Positions 6,340 to 14,488 of a stretch of DNA of 23,374 nucleotides are shown here, piece by piece. Positions within the stretch are counted from its first letter, which is position 1. The number at the start of each line of letters is the position of its first letter. Position numbers and translations under genes: made by a program. This DNA is from Oribacterium parvum (GTDB lineage: Bacteria; Bacillota; Clostridia; Lachnospirales; Lachnospiraceae): NCBI GenBank assembly GCA_938022235.1, contig CALIEL010000242.1, positions 1 through 23,374 on the forward strand, read 5' to 3'. The notes below the pieces were generated by a model. The model was not told the DNA's origin. It saw only the letters and a program-made list of their open reading frames with translations, and did not search any database.

Positions 6340-9111
6340 ATGAGTATGCAAGATATTTTGGAACAAATCCGTTCCCTTTTAAAAAAGAAGAAAAGGGGGC
6401 GGATTTCTGCCATTTCTCGGGATATTCCTCAGGAAGTGCTAAAAAAGCAAAATTCTAAACAGGGAAATGAAATACAAAGCCCCCCAAGTCAAAGCTCTGA
6501 AGTACAAAGTTTTTCAGGCCAAAAATCCGGCGAGCAAAATATGGAAGGCCGGGAAGCTGCATTAGGAAGCTCTTCGGAGAAAGCTGCCGAAGGACAAGAG
6601 GGACAAAAGCTCCATGGACAAGAGGCGGATGCACGAATGACGGCTCAAAATGCTGCCGGAGGGAATACAGTAACGGTTCAAGCTGTAGCGGAAGATTCGA
6701 CAGCGGAAAAAAACACGTCTGGGCAGAGTACAGAGGGGCAAAATAGTATAGAGCAGACGAAAAATAATATGACAGAGTATAGAGGAGGAAAAATGATGAG
6801 GGTAATTCCGGTTTATAATATGATGGTTCTTCCCCATTCCTACATTTATTTTCAGGTACAAAGCTTTAAAAATATTGCAGGACAGGAAATCAGACAGGAC
6901 GACCATGTATTACTGGCTGTTTTAAAGGAAGACAGCTTTAATACCAAGGATTTAAGGAAGGAAGAGTTCCACTCCGTTGCGGTAGAGGGAAGCGTTACGG
7001 AAATCAGCGGAGACGGCTATGTGGTGGTTCGTACAGGACAGAGAGTGAAAATTCTGGAGCTGACTCAAAAAGAAGGGGAGCCCCTGCTGTTGGAAACTGC
7101 CCCATTAAGGGATATTGAGGATTTGGATCGGGAAGATTCCGACAGAAAGCTAAAGGAAATCAAGGCGGAATTAAAGACTCTGGTGGACAGTTTTAGGGCG
7201 GGAAGCATTATGCAAACCATGATAGACCAGTACGGCTCTATCCAAGAGGTAGCTTGCATTCTTTCCCCCTGGCTTAGTTTGAAAAATGAAGAACGCTACC
7301 AGGTTTTGAAGGAGGACAGACTTTCCGTTCGTACCAAGATGCTGGAGCAGATTCTTTACGAATATGTAGAGGTCACCAAGGTTACCTCCGATGCCAGAAA
7401 TCAGCAGCAGGAGGACTACCAGAAGCTCTATAAGGAGCAGGCTTTACAAAAGCAAATCGACTATTTGCAAAAAGAGCTGGATGAGATGCACCCGGAGAAG
7501 GTTTCCGATTTAAGAAAGATGGAGCTTAAGATTGAAGAATCCGGCATGAATGAGATTGCCAAGAAGGAAGCCTCTAAGATCTTAAATCGTTTGAAAAATG
7601 AAGGTACCAACGGTCAAGAGGCAGGTATGCTTTATGACTACATGGACTTTGTGACAGGACTTTCCTGGAAGAAGGAAGAGCAGAAGAGCATTGACTTGGA
7701 CGAGGCGGAGAAGATTCTCTCCGAAGACCACTTCGGCTTAAAGAAGGTTAAGGAAAGAATGATTCAGCAGATTGCTGTCATGAACTTAAAGAAACAGCAG
7801 TCCGGTTCCATCCTTCTCTTTGTAGGTGCTCCCGGAACAGGAAAAACCAGTATCGGAAAGAGCATTGCCAAGGCCCTTGGCAGAAAATATGTCCGGGTAA
7901 GTCTGGGTGGTGTGCGAGATGAGGCGGATATTCGAGGCCACAGAAGAACCTATCTGGGGGCTATGCCCGGAAGAATCATGGACGGTATCCATAAGGCGGG
8001 AGTTTCCAACCCGGTAATGGTATTGGATGAGGTAGATAAGCTTTCCTCCTCCTACAACGGAGACCCTGCAGCAGCATTGTTGGAGGTTTTGGATCCGGAG
8101 CAGAACAATACCTTTACGGATCACTATATGAATGTACCTTATGATCTTTCCGATGTACTCTTCATTTGCACCGCAAACACCACGGACAGCATTCCCGCAC
8201 CTCTCCTAAACCGTATGGAGGTGATTCAGTATCAGGGCTATACTCCCAGGGAAAAGTTTGAAATCGGTAAACGGCACCTGATGAAGAAGGCTTTGAAGAA
8301 TGTAGGCCTTCAGCCGGAAAATGTGGAGCTTAGTGATGAAGCTTTGGAAAGCATTATCTCCGACTACACCAGAGAAGGCGGGGTGAGAGGTCTGAAAAAA
8401 CGCCTGGATACCCTTTGCAGAATTGCCGCTGTACATTTGGTAAGGGGAAAGGGCGAAAAGATTACGGTAGGGAAAGAGGATCTTCAGGAATATCTGGATA
8501 TGAATCCTCTTCACCATAGAGCTGTGGAAGAAAAGGGAAGAGCCGGCGTGGTCACAGGCCTTGCTTGGACCGCGGTGGGAGGAGAAATCCTATTTATCGA
8601 AACCCTTGCTACCAAGGGAGAGGGTAAGCTCACCATCACCGGACAGTTGGGTAATGTGATGAAGGAATCTGCCCAGATTGCTATCAGTTTGGTGAAGTCC
8701 ATGTTCCCGGAGAAGGCAAGCTTCTTTAAGGAAAATGACTTGCATATCCACGTTCCTGACGGAGCAACCCCGAAGGATGGCCCCTCAGCAGGTGTAACCC
8801 TCACCGTAGCCTTATCCTCCTTGGTGACAGGACAGGCGGTTTGCCCTCAGATTGCCATGACAGGAGAAGTTTCTTTGGAAGGAAAGGTAAATCCTATCGG
8901 AGGACTTCCGGAGAAGCTGATGGCTGCGGAGCGTGCAGGGGTAAAGACTGTCTTGATTCCCAAGGCAAATGTAGATGACCTTCGGGATGTACCGGAAGAG
9001 GTAAAGGATAAGCTGGAGATTCGTCCCGTGGAAAATGTGGATGAAGCTTTGTCCATCTGCGGTATCGAAAAAGGAAAGGACGCTCCTAGCGAAGAAAAGT
9101 CCGAAGAATAA
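6340..9111 (+). CDS. lon: ATP-dependent protease La (Lon) with unusual N-terminal extension
   Basis: Lon is a cytoplasmic AAA+ serine protease that unfolds and degrades damaged and regulatory proteins. Numbering here counts from the ATG at 6334. Residues about 1-153 are an extension rich in Gln, Ser, Gly and Glu. From 154 the normal protein begins (RVIPVYNMMVLPH), followed by the N-domain, coiled coil (about 350-390), Walker A GAPGTGKT (498-505), Walker B VMVLDEVDKL, and the protease domain with Ser818 in GPSAG and Lys861 in PEKL. Their 43-residue spacing equals the Ser679-Lys722 spacing of E. coli Lon. I chose the ATG at 6340 because AGAAGGG (6325-6331) is 8 bases ahead; ATGs at 6334 and 6346 are alternatives. 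A second start at 6793/6796 with a stronger site would give a normal-size Lon of about 772 residues. Confidence 0.93.
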   Translation: MSMQDILEQIRSLLKKKKRGRISAISRDIPQEVLKKQNSKQGNEIQSPPSQSSEVQSFSGQKSGEQNMEGREAALGSSSEKAAEGQEGQKLHGQEADARMTAQNAAGGNTVTVQAVAEDSTAEKNTSGQSTEGQNSIEQTKNNMTEYRGGKMMRVIPVYNMMVLPHSYIYFQVQSFKNIAGQEIRQDDHVLLAVLKEDSFNTKDLRKEEFHSVAVEGSVTEISGDGYVVVRTGQRVKILELTQKEGEPLLLETAPLRDIEDLDREDSDRKLKEIKAELKTLVDSFRAGSIMQTMIDQYGSIQEVACILSPWLSLKNEERYQVLKEDRLSVRTKMLEQILYEYVEVTKVTSDARNQQQEDYQKLYKEQALQKQIDYLQKELDEMHPEKVSDLRKMELKIEESGMNEIAKKEASKILNRLKNEGTNGQEAGMLYDYMDFVTGLSWKKEEQKSIDLDEAEKILSEDHFGLKKVKERMIQQIAVMNLKKQQSGSILLFVGAPGTGKTSIGKSIAKALGRKYVRVSLGGVRDEADIRGHRRTYLGAMPGRIMDGIHKAGVSNPVMVLDEVDKLSSSYNGDPAAALLEVLDPEQNNTFTDHYMNVPYDLSDVLFICTANTTDSIPAPLLNRMEVIQYQGYTPREKFEIGKRHLMKKALKNVGLQPENVELSDEALESIISDYTREGGVRGLKKRLDTLCRIAAVHLVRGKGEKITVGKEDLQEYLDMNPLHHRAVEEKGRAGVVTGLAWTAVGGEILFIETLATKGEGKLTITGQLGNVMKESAQIAISLVKSMFPEKASFFKENDLHIHVPDGATPKDGPSAGVTLTVALSSLVTGQAVCPQIAMTGEVSLEGKVNPIGGLPEKLMAAERAGVKTVLIPKANVDDLRDVPEEVKDKLEIRPVENVDEALSICGIEKGKDAPSEEKSEE
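6782..6798 (+). promoter_or_regulatory. Internal ribosome binding site and canonical Lon start
   Basis: GAGGAGG (6782-6788) is followed by in-frame ATG codons at 6793 and 6796 (4 and 7 bases away). Initiation here yields MRVIPVYN, the usual Lon N-terminus. The site is stronger than the upstream one, so both a long and a short form may be made. Confidence 0.7.
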
Positions 9112-9165
9112 AACTGAGACTGCAAAATCAAATTGAGACTGTAAATATCAAAATAATTTTCTAAA

Positions 9166-9401
9166 CAATATAGGTCTGAAATTGGGGCACGCTCTCGCTA
9201 GCCTCGCCTGACTGAGCAGTGGTTTTGTTACCCACTGCTCACTTTGCTTCGCAAAGCAAATTCCTTCGGAAGTTGGTCTGTAACAGGACGACTTTTCTGA
9301 TGAAAAGTCTGTCCTTTCGGATACTAAGCGAAAAACTGCGATTCTCTTGTTTTTCGCAAGTGCCGACGGGCTCAGACTACCCCTCATTTAGACCTATATT
9401 G
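9166..9401 (+). repeat. Structured repeat, copy B
   Basis: A 236-bp complete copy 55 bp beyond the lon stop. Ends: CAATATAGGTCTGAAAT and ATTTAGACCTATATTG, which pair. Internal hairpins in order: TGAGCAGTGG/CCACTGCTCA, CTTTGC/GCAAAG, TTCC/GGAA, ACTTTTC/GAAAAGT, and a variable arm GCGAAAAAC/GTTTTTCGC that differs in sequence from copies A, C and D but is still paired. It may double as the lon transcription end. Flanking bases 9112-9165 hold nothing else that I recognise. Confidence 0.88.
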
Positions 9402-9518
9402 CCGAAAATTCTTTACTATTTTGATTTTTATAGCCTCTTTTTTTTATTTTAGAGGAAGAAAAGATTAAAGACAAAATAGATAATAAAATATCATTTTTAA
9501 AATAAAAAATTATTCATA

Positions 9519-9547
9519 TTTACAAATCTGTTATTTGGAGATATAGT
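9519..9547 (+). promoter_or_regulatory. Candidate SigA promoter of the ECF S component gene
   Basis: TTTACA (9519-9524), a 17-base spacer and TATAGT (9542-9547), five of six matches in each box, 46 bp before the start codon. No riboswitch class was recognised in the short leader. Confidence 0.55.
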
Positions 9548-9593
9548 CCTTAGTGTTAGAAAAAACCAATTTATTCCTTGAAAGGAGCTGCAC

Positions 9594-10142
9594 ATGTCTA
9601 CAACATCAGTACAGAAGCATACGAAATCCGGTTTTACTACATTGGGAATTGCAATCACGGCGGTGTTGATTGCGCTATCTACTTTGCTTACGATGTTTAC
9701 CAAGATTCCCGTGCCCGGTATTCGGGGGTATTTTAATGTAGGAGATGCGGTCATTATGCTGGCGGCTCTTCTGCTGGGACGAAAAGAAGGAACGCTGGTA
9801 GGTGCCATCGGTCCAGCCTTAGCGGATTTGCTTTTGGGATATGCGGTATTTGTTCCTATTACCTTTTTGGTCAAAGGAATTGAAGGCTTTTTGGTAGCCA
9901 CGGTCTACGGCAAAAAGAAGAGCTTTTCCTCCGCTCTTTTGGCGACGCTTATCGGTGGAGCGATTATCGTTATAGGATACTTTGTAGCGGAAAGCTTCGT
10001 CTTTGATTTTGGCGTAGCCTCTGCGGGAATCCTGACCAATACCATTCAGGCGGTGATGAGTGTGTTGATTTCCATGCTTCTTTATACCGCTCTTCGAAAG
10101 ATTCCTTTTATTGCAAATTTTTCCAAGCAGGTGCAAGAGTAA
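9594..10142 (+). CDS. ECF transporter S component (COG4720-like)
   Basis: A 182-residue membrane protein with about five or six helices and the layout of ECF vitamin-importer S subunits: a helix followed by the loop IPVPGIRGYFNVGD, then ALLLGRKEGTLVGAIGPALADLL and FLVKGIEGFL. This pattern is common in the COG4720 group of Firmicutes, for which ligands such as thiamine or pyridoxine precursors have been proposed. The energising EcfA/A'/T genes are not adjacent, so it is probably a group II S component sharing a module encoded elsewhere. GGAG lies 7 bases before the ATG. It has its own promoter and is followed by a separate promoter for lemA. It is not closely related by eye to the CD3073-like protein at 248. 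Confidence 0.85.
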   Translation: MSTTSVQKHTKSGFTTLGIAITAVLIALSTLLTMFTKIPVPGIRGYFNVGDAVIMLAALLLGRKEGTLVGAIGPALADLLLGYAVFVPITFLVKGIEGFLVATVYGKKKSFSSALLATLIGGAIIVIGYFVAESFVFDFGVASAGILTNTIQAVMSVLISMLLYTALRKIPFIANFSKQVQE

Positions 10143-10151
10143 AGAAATTTC

Positions 10152-10179
10152 TTGAATTTTTCAAGTTTCTTAGTATAAT
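10152..10179 (+). promoter_or_regulatory. SigA promoter of the LemA gene
   Basis: TTGAAT (10152-10157), a 16-base spacer and a perfect TATAAT (10174-10179). The -35 overlaps an inverted repeat CTTGAA/TTCAAG (10151-10165). The leader then carries a 7-bp stem GCCCTGA/TCAGGGC (10266-10294) before the ribosome site. Confidence 0.65.
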
Positions 10180-10319
10180 AAGCAAGGAAGCTATTTTTTA
10201 CTGTTTTCTGCCGAGATTTAAGAAATCCGCTTGAATTCTTTGGCAAAGAAGCTTTGCACGTAAGAGCCCTGACCTTAGGAAAAGAACTCAGGGCGACCGG
10301 AAAAAAGGAGGAACTGCAT

Positions 10320-10865
10320 ATGGTTTTAGTACCCGTTATCCTTATCGTAATTGTTCTTGTTTGGTTTATCGGACAGAGCAATATGCTGAATCGTTACATG
10401 GTTATTATTGAAGAATCCAAGAAGACTGTGGATATTACCTTGGTGAAGCGGTTTGACACTATTTCGGAAATGTTAAAGGTGGCTAAGGCCTATGCCAAGC
10501 ATGAGGAGAAGGTATTTACCGAGCTGGTAGCTTTGCGTCAGGGAGGAAGTATTCAGGATACGAACCGTGCGATTGCCAACCAAAATGATGTATTGGCACA
10601 GATTCGTATGGTAGGAGAGAATTATCCGGAGCTTTTGTCTTCCAAGCAATTCTTAAACCTGCAGTCCGAGATTGTCAGTGAGAATGAAGATTTGGCAGCA
10701 GCAAAGCGGATTGTAAACAGTAATGTACGTGTATTCAATCAGGCTGTTGTAAGCTTCCCCACAAGTCTGGTGGCAGGAATTAAGGGACTTGGTAAGGTGG
10801 ATTTTCTGCATGAGGATTTAGAGGGGAAGAGAAGTTTAGAGGATTTGGATTACAATATTGATTAA
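10320..10865 (+). CDS. LemA family protein
   Basis: A 181-residue protein with one N-terminal membrane helix (about 3-19, VLVPVILIVIVLVWF), followed by a helical domain with the LemA-type segments NRYMVIIEESKKTVDITLVKRFD and, towards the end, FNQAVVSFPTSLVAG. LemA proteins are widespread, membrane-anchored and of unsettled function. The start at 10320 is chosen because AAGGAGG (10305-10311) is 8 bases upstream; an in-frame TTG at 10254 has no such site and would add a non-membrane tail. The gene is followed by a terminator and then by two DUF3137 genes, a family often seen next to LemA. Confidence 0.9.
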   Translation: MVLVPVILIVIVLVWFIGQSNMLNRYMVIIEESKKTVDITLVKRFDTISEMLKVAKAYAKHEEKVFTELVALRQGGSIQDTNRAIANQNDVLAQIRMVGENYPELLSSKQFLNLQSEIVSENEDLAAAKRIVNSNVRVFNQAVVSFPTSLVAGIKGLGKVDFLHEDLEGKRSLEDLDYNID

Positions 10866-10923
10866 TAGAATAAAATATTTGCTCAGAACGGGCAAATAGC
10901 TTAAAGCCCTGATAAGTGTGTAT

Positions 10924-10969
10924 GGCAGGCGGAAAAGTCGAGATATAGGGATTTTTCTGCCTGCTTTTC
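10924..10969 (+). terminator. Rho-independent terminator after lemA
   Basis: GGCAGGC (10924-10930) and GAAAA pair with TTTTT and GCCTGC (10959-10964), followed by TTTT. The stem is long with a wide loop. It would separate lemA from the DUF3137 genes, at least in part. Confidence 0.65.
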
Positions 10970-11050
10970 TAATCGTAAGGAAGCTGTACCGGGAAGTTTG
11001 GAAGTGACTAAACAATACATGAAGAATAATGAAAGCTGGGGAGGAGAACT

Positions 11051-11959
11051 ATGGAGGATAGCCAAGAGTTTCAAATGAAATATGAGACCATGCGGAAGAA
11101 AGTACTGGCTTTGATGAAATGGGCTGTTGTGAAGCCATTAATGGCTCTATCCTCTTTTGCAGGATTAATGCTTCCCGGAGGAGGAACCGCGTCTGCCGTC
11201 CTTATGATAGCTCTTCCGGTCCTAATTTTCCTTTATTTTTACAAGACAAATCCCGGATTCTTTAGGGAGAAGCGAAAAAAGATTCAAGATGTTTATATGG
11301 AAGAGTTCATAGAACCTATGTTAAGGGATTGGTATCCTGATGTAACTGTTGAGGAGAAGGAAAAAATACCTTTTGAGGAAGTCAAGAAGTTCCTTCCCTC
11401 TTCTGAAGAATATACACAAAATACAGCAATACAATTTCATGATGAAAAGGATCTTAGAATACAAAATTGTTCTGCCTGGCATCAAAAATCAGGAAAGAAT
11501 AGAACGTATATTCGTGATTTTTTAGGACAGGTTTTTTGTATGAATAGTCCTGTTTCCATAGAAGGAGAAGTCCGTATTGTGCCCACGGGCCGATCCAAAT
11601 TCATGAATAAAGAAGTGCAACGACGTTATCCTCCTTGTGAAAGAGGGGAAAAGAAAATTGATACGGAAGATATTCAAAATAATGAGAGATACGATATTTA
11701 CACTAACGATGAGATGGGCGCCAGGCGTTTCTTAACGCCGGGAAGGCTTAGGAAGTTTACGGAGCATTTTTCCGAAAGGGAAATCTCGGTTTATCTAAAG
11801 GGGAGCAAGTTGTATGTTGCTGTTAATAGCGGATATTCCCTGTTTCGCGTTTCTTTGAATAGTCTGGAATTTTGGCAAATGAACTATGAAGAGGAATGCG
11901 AAAGATTTCGTGATTCTTTAGGGGATATTAAAGATATCTGTGAGGGATTTGAAGAATAA
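11051..11959 (+). CDS. DUF3137 family membrane protein, paralogue 1
   Basis: A 302-residue protein with two hydrophobic segments near the N-terminus (about 28-44 and 48-64) and a large soluble part. The later regions fit DUF3137: FLGQVFCMNSP, IVPTGR, then DTEDIQNNERYDIYTNDEMGARRFLTP and ISVYLKGSKLYVAVNSG. About 40% of positions look identical to the next gene, including the order of all these blocks, so this is a tandem duplication. Function is unknown; DUF3137 genes are often found with LemA genes, as here. A GGGGAGGAG site precedes the ATG. A small N-terminal charged helix (MEDSQEFQMKYETMRKK) is shared with the paralogue, where it follows about 15 extra residues. Confidence 0.8.
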   Translation: MEDSQEFQMKYETMRKKVLALMKWAVVKPLMALSSFAGLMLPGGGTASAVLMIALPVLIFLYFYKTNPGFFREKRKKIQDVYMEEFIEPMLRDWYPDVTVEEKEKIPFEEVKKFLPSSEEYTQNTAIQFHDEKDLRIQNCSAWHQKSGKNRTYIRDFLGQVFCMNSPVSIEGEVRIVPTGRSKFMNKEVQRRYPPCERGEKKIDTEDIQNNERYDIYTNDEMGARRFLTPGRLRKFTEHFSEREISVYLKGSKLYVAVNSGYSLFRVSLNSLEFWQMNYEEECERFRDSLGDIKDICEGFEE

Positions 11960-12056
11960 GAAAAGATATTTAGGAAATAAAGGATAAGCGCTCGAGGAAT
12001 ACTTTAACAACAAAGATATAGTTTAGCAGTAGCCTTAAAGAATAGAAAGGACATTT

Positions 12057-13007
12057 ATGTTAGGAACTTTGGAAGAGGATTTAAAGAAAATTGAGGACAT
12101 GGAGGACAGTGCGGAGTTTCAAATCAAACTCCAAGCACTTCGTAAGAAAATGTTGGAAATTAAAAGGTGGTCTACAGCAAAATACCTTGTTCCGTTTTTT
12201 CTGATTCTTATGCCTCGTCTTATCGGGCGGGACAGTATGATCCTTTGCTTTATTTTGATTGGTAGCGGTCTTTTGTTTTATTATCTAAAATACCATAAGA
12301 TGCCGGAGTTCTTCAGTAATATGGAAAGCCTTCAGGATGTTTATGCCAAGGAGGTGCTGGAGCCGCTGTTACAGAACTTCTATCCCGACCTAACGGTGGA
12401 AAAGAAGGGAATTGCTCTGGAGGATGTAGTGAGGTTCACCCCAAAGTCTCAAAAATATCTGCAAGATACCTTTTTGTTCTTTCATGATGACAGAGGACTT
12501 CTTATAGGAAATCTGGAGTCCTATCATACAACAGGCGGAAAGCATTCCACCACGGTGTATGATTTTACAGGACAGCTGTATTGTATGAAGAGTCCGGTGA
12601 AGGTTCAGGGAGAAGTTCGCATTGTCCCTACGGATAGAGCCTTTCTTTTGAAAAATGAAGTCCAGTACAGATATCCAGGCTGCGGAAAAGGGGAAATGAA
12701 GCTGGATACGGAGGATATTCAGCATAATGAGCATTTTGATATTTATACTACAGATGAGTTCGGAACAAGACGATTCCTGACTCCGGAAATGCTCCGAAGA
12801 TTTTCCGAGAAATTTGCGGGACAGGAGCTTTCGATCTATATCAAAGGAGATTTGCTCTATATCGCCATTTACAGCGGCCACAAAATGTTTAGAGCCCCTT
12901 ATACAGAAGCAGATATTAATAATCTCTCCTTCACAGAGGAGTATAAGAAGCTTCGGAGCTCCTTAGAGTATATCGAAGACATTTGCAAGGCCTTTGAGGA
13001 GAAATAG
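12057..13007 (+). CDS. DUF3137 family membrane protein, paralogue 2
   Basis: A 316-residue paralogue of the preceding protein. It has the same order: charged N-terminal helix (MEDSAEFQIKLQALRKK at about 16-32), two membrane segments (about 42-55 and 61-77), then the DUF3137 blocks FTGQLYCMKSP, IVPTDR, DTEDIQHNEHFDIYTTDEFGTRRFLTP and LSIYIKGDLLYIAIYSG. AAAGGA is 6 bases before the ATG. It lies 97 bp after paralogue 1, with no terminator visible, so the two are likely co-transcribed. Repeat copy C starts 39 bp after its stop codon. The role is unknown; membrane-associated action with LemA is an inference from gene context. Confidence 0.8.
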   Translation: MLGTLEEDLKKIEDMEDSAEFQIKLQALRKKMLEIKRWSTAKYLVPFFLILMPRLIGRDSMILCFILIGSGLLFYYLKYHKMPEFFSNMESLQDVYAKEVLEPLLQNFYPDLTVEKKGIALEDVVRFTPKSQKYLQDTFLFFHDDRGLLIGNLESYHTTGGKHSTTVYDFTGQLYCMKSPVKVQGEVRIVPTDRAFLLKNEVQYRYPGCGKGEMKLDTEDIQHNEHFDIYTTDEFGTRRFLTPEMLRRFSEKFAGQELSIYIKGDLLYIAIYSGHKMFRAPYTEADINNLSFTEEYKKLRSSLEYIEDICKAFEEK

Positions 13008-13045
13008 AGGGATAAAAAATAGAGGGATGGAAATATAGGTAATGC

Positions 13046-13297
13046 ATTTCATACAGTACAGGTCTAAAATTCGGGCACGCTCCCGCTAACTTCGCCTTGA
13101 CTGAGCAGTGGTTTATGTTAACCACTGCTCACTTTGCTTCGCAAAGCAACTTCCTTCGGAAGTTGGTCTGCATCAGGACGACTTTTCTGATGAAAAGTCT
13201 GTCCTTACGGCACTAAGTTCAAGCTTCACGTTGTTCGCTTTCACTAAGTACCGGCGGGCTCAGATTGCCCTCATTTTAGACCGTTACTGTATGAAAT
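13046..13297 (+). repeat. Structured repeat, copy C
   Basis: A 252-bp complete copy between convergent genes. Its terminal inverted repeats are 25 bp with 23 matches (13046-13070 and 13273-13297). Internal hairpins: TGAGCAGTGGTT/AACCACTGCTCA (12 bp), CTTTGC/GCAAAG, AACTTCC/GGAAGTT, AGGAC-ACTTTTC/GAAAAGT-GTCCT and the CGGCACT/AGTACCG arm. It is nearly identical to copy A over roughly 150 bases. With its flanks it fills the 13008-13363 gap, where nothing else is evident. Confidence 0.9.
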
Positions 13298-13363
13298 AAA
13301 ATCACACTAGGCTATATATTCCATCCCTCTATTTTTATCAAAAGTCAGCCTTGCAAATGTCTT

Positions 13364-14362
13364 TTACTCCTCTAAGCGTTCCGGAGCGTAATAGAGTACC
13401 TGTGTGCCGTCATTTTCAAAGGAGAAGGGCACATGAATCAGGTTCTTCATGGCTTCTAAAACCTTTCCCTGCTTTTCCTTCTCCACATAGAAGAGGAGGA
13501 AGCCGCCACCGCCGGCACCAAGCAGCTTTCCGCCTAAAGCTCCGGCCTTGCGACCCTGTTCGTAAAGGGCATCAATGCTGTCGGTACTGATGGTTTTTGC
13601 GGTCTTTCGCTTTAATTCCCAGGTCTTATGGAGAAGACGACCGAAGTCGTTTAAATCCTTGTGTTTATCCTGCAATACATCCTCTGCCTCCACCAGCAAG
13701 GCCTTCATCTCGGACAAAAGACTTAGCTTGTCCTGGGGGGAGGACTTTTTATTTTCCTTCTGTACTTCGGAGGAAAAGCGGGTGAAGCCGGTGAAGAAGA
13801 GCATCAGATTCTCTTCCAAGGCCTTCTTTCTATCCGGGAAAATTAGGATGGGGCTTACGGTATAGCCATTTTGAGAAAACTCGATATGGTTTAGTCCCCC
13901 AAAGGCTGCGGCAATCTGGTCCTGCCAGCCGCCGGATTCATTACAGAGTACCCTTTCCAGATAAATGGCTTCATCCGCCAGAGTTTTCTTTCCCACATAC
14001 TTTCCCTTTAAGGCATGGAAGGCATGGAGCATGCCTACCGCAAAGGAGGAGCTGGTACCAAGGCCGGAACGGGCGGGAAGATCCGCCTCATAATTCAAAC
14101 GAATCTTCTGCATATCCAACATTTTCATCGCCTCCCGGATAGCCGGGTGCTGGATTTCCTCAAGGGAAGAGACTCTTTCCGTCTTGGAGTAGGAAAGCTC
14201 GGTGCTATAGTCAAAAAAAGGAGGCAAATGCCGGACATTTACATAACAGTATTTGTCAAAGGTGGTGGAAAGCACCGCTCCGCCATGCTCCTTGAAATAT
14301 TCTTCCATATCGGTGCCGCCACCGAAAAAGGACATTCGAAAGGGGGTTTTGGTAATAATCAT
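13364..14362 (-). CDS. GHMP kinase, D-glycero-D-manno-heptose-7-phosphate kinase-like
   Basis: A 332-residue soluble kinase of the GHMP superfamily. Motif 1 is PFRMSFFGGGTDMEEY (7-22), motif 2 the phosphate loop PARSGLGTSSSFAVG (about 95-109), and motif 3 KLLGAGGGGFLLF near residue 280. FFGGGTD together with SGLGTSSS and GGWQDQ is typical of HddA-type heptose-7-phosphate kinases, which make the 1,7-bisphosphate on the way to GDP-heptose for surface glycans. In Gram-positive bacteria this points to capsule or S-layer glycan synthesis. The usual partners (isomerase, phosphatase, nucleotidyltransferase) are not in the window. AAGGAG is 6 bases ahead of the ATG. An L-fucose or other sugar kinase is a less likely alternative. 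Confidence 0.78.
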   Translation of the reverse strand: MIITKTPFRMSFFGGGTDMEEYFKEHGGAVLSTTFDKYCYVNVRHLPPFFDYSTELSYSKTERVSSLEEIQHPAIREAMKMLDMQKIRLNYEADLPARSGLGTSSSFAVGMLHAFHALKGKYVGKKTLADEAIYLERVLCNESGGWQDQIAAAFGGLNHIEFSQNGYTVSPILIFPDRKKALEENLMLFFTGFTRFSSEVQKENKKSSPQDKLSLLSEMKALLVEAEDVLQDKHKDLNDFGRLLHKTWELKRKTAKTISTDSIDALYEQGRKAGALGGKLLGAGGGGFLLFYVEKEKQGKVLEAMKNLIHVPFSFENDGTQVLYYAPERLEE

Positions 14363-14488
14363 ATTTGCTCCTTATGGAAAATTGATGTAGCTGTCAGAAT
14401 GAGGGGGATAGCCCTCTTATGCACCTGCCGGGTGGCTTACAAGCTCCTACACATATTAGCCTGTAATTTTGCTTTTACAGTATAGCAT

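Noticed and set aside
9402..9593. Possible riboswitch in front of the ECF S component gene
   Set aside because: The promoter leaves under 50 bases of leader, too short for the vitamin riboswitches, and no known core was recognised.
10254..10319. Longer LemA with a TTG start at 10254
   Set aside because: No ribosome site there, and the added residues are translated from a leader containing a hairpin; the ATG at 10320 has AAGGAGG.
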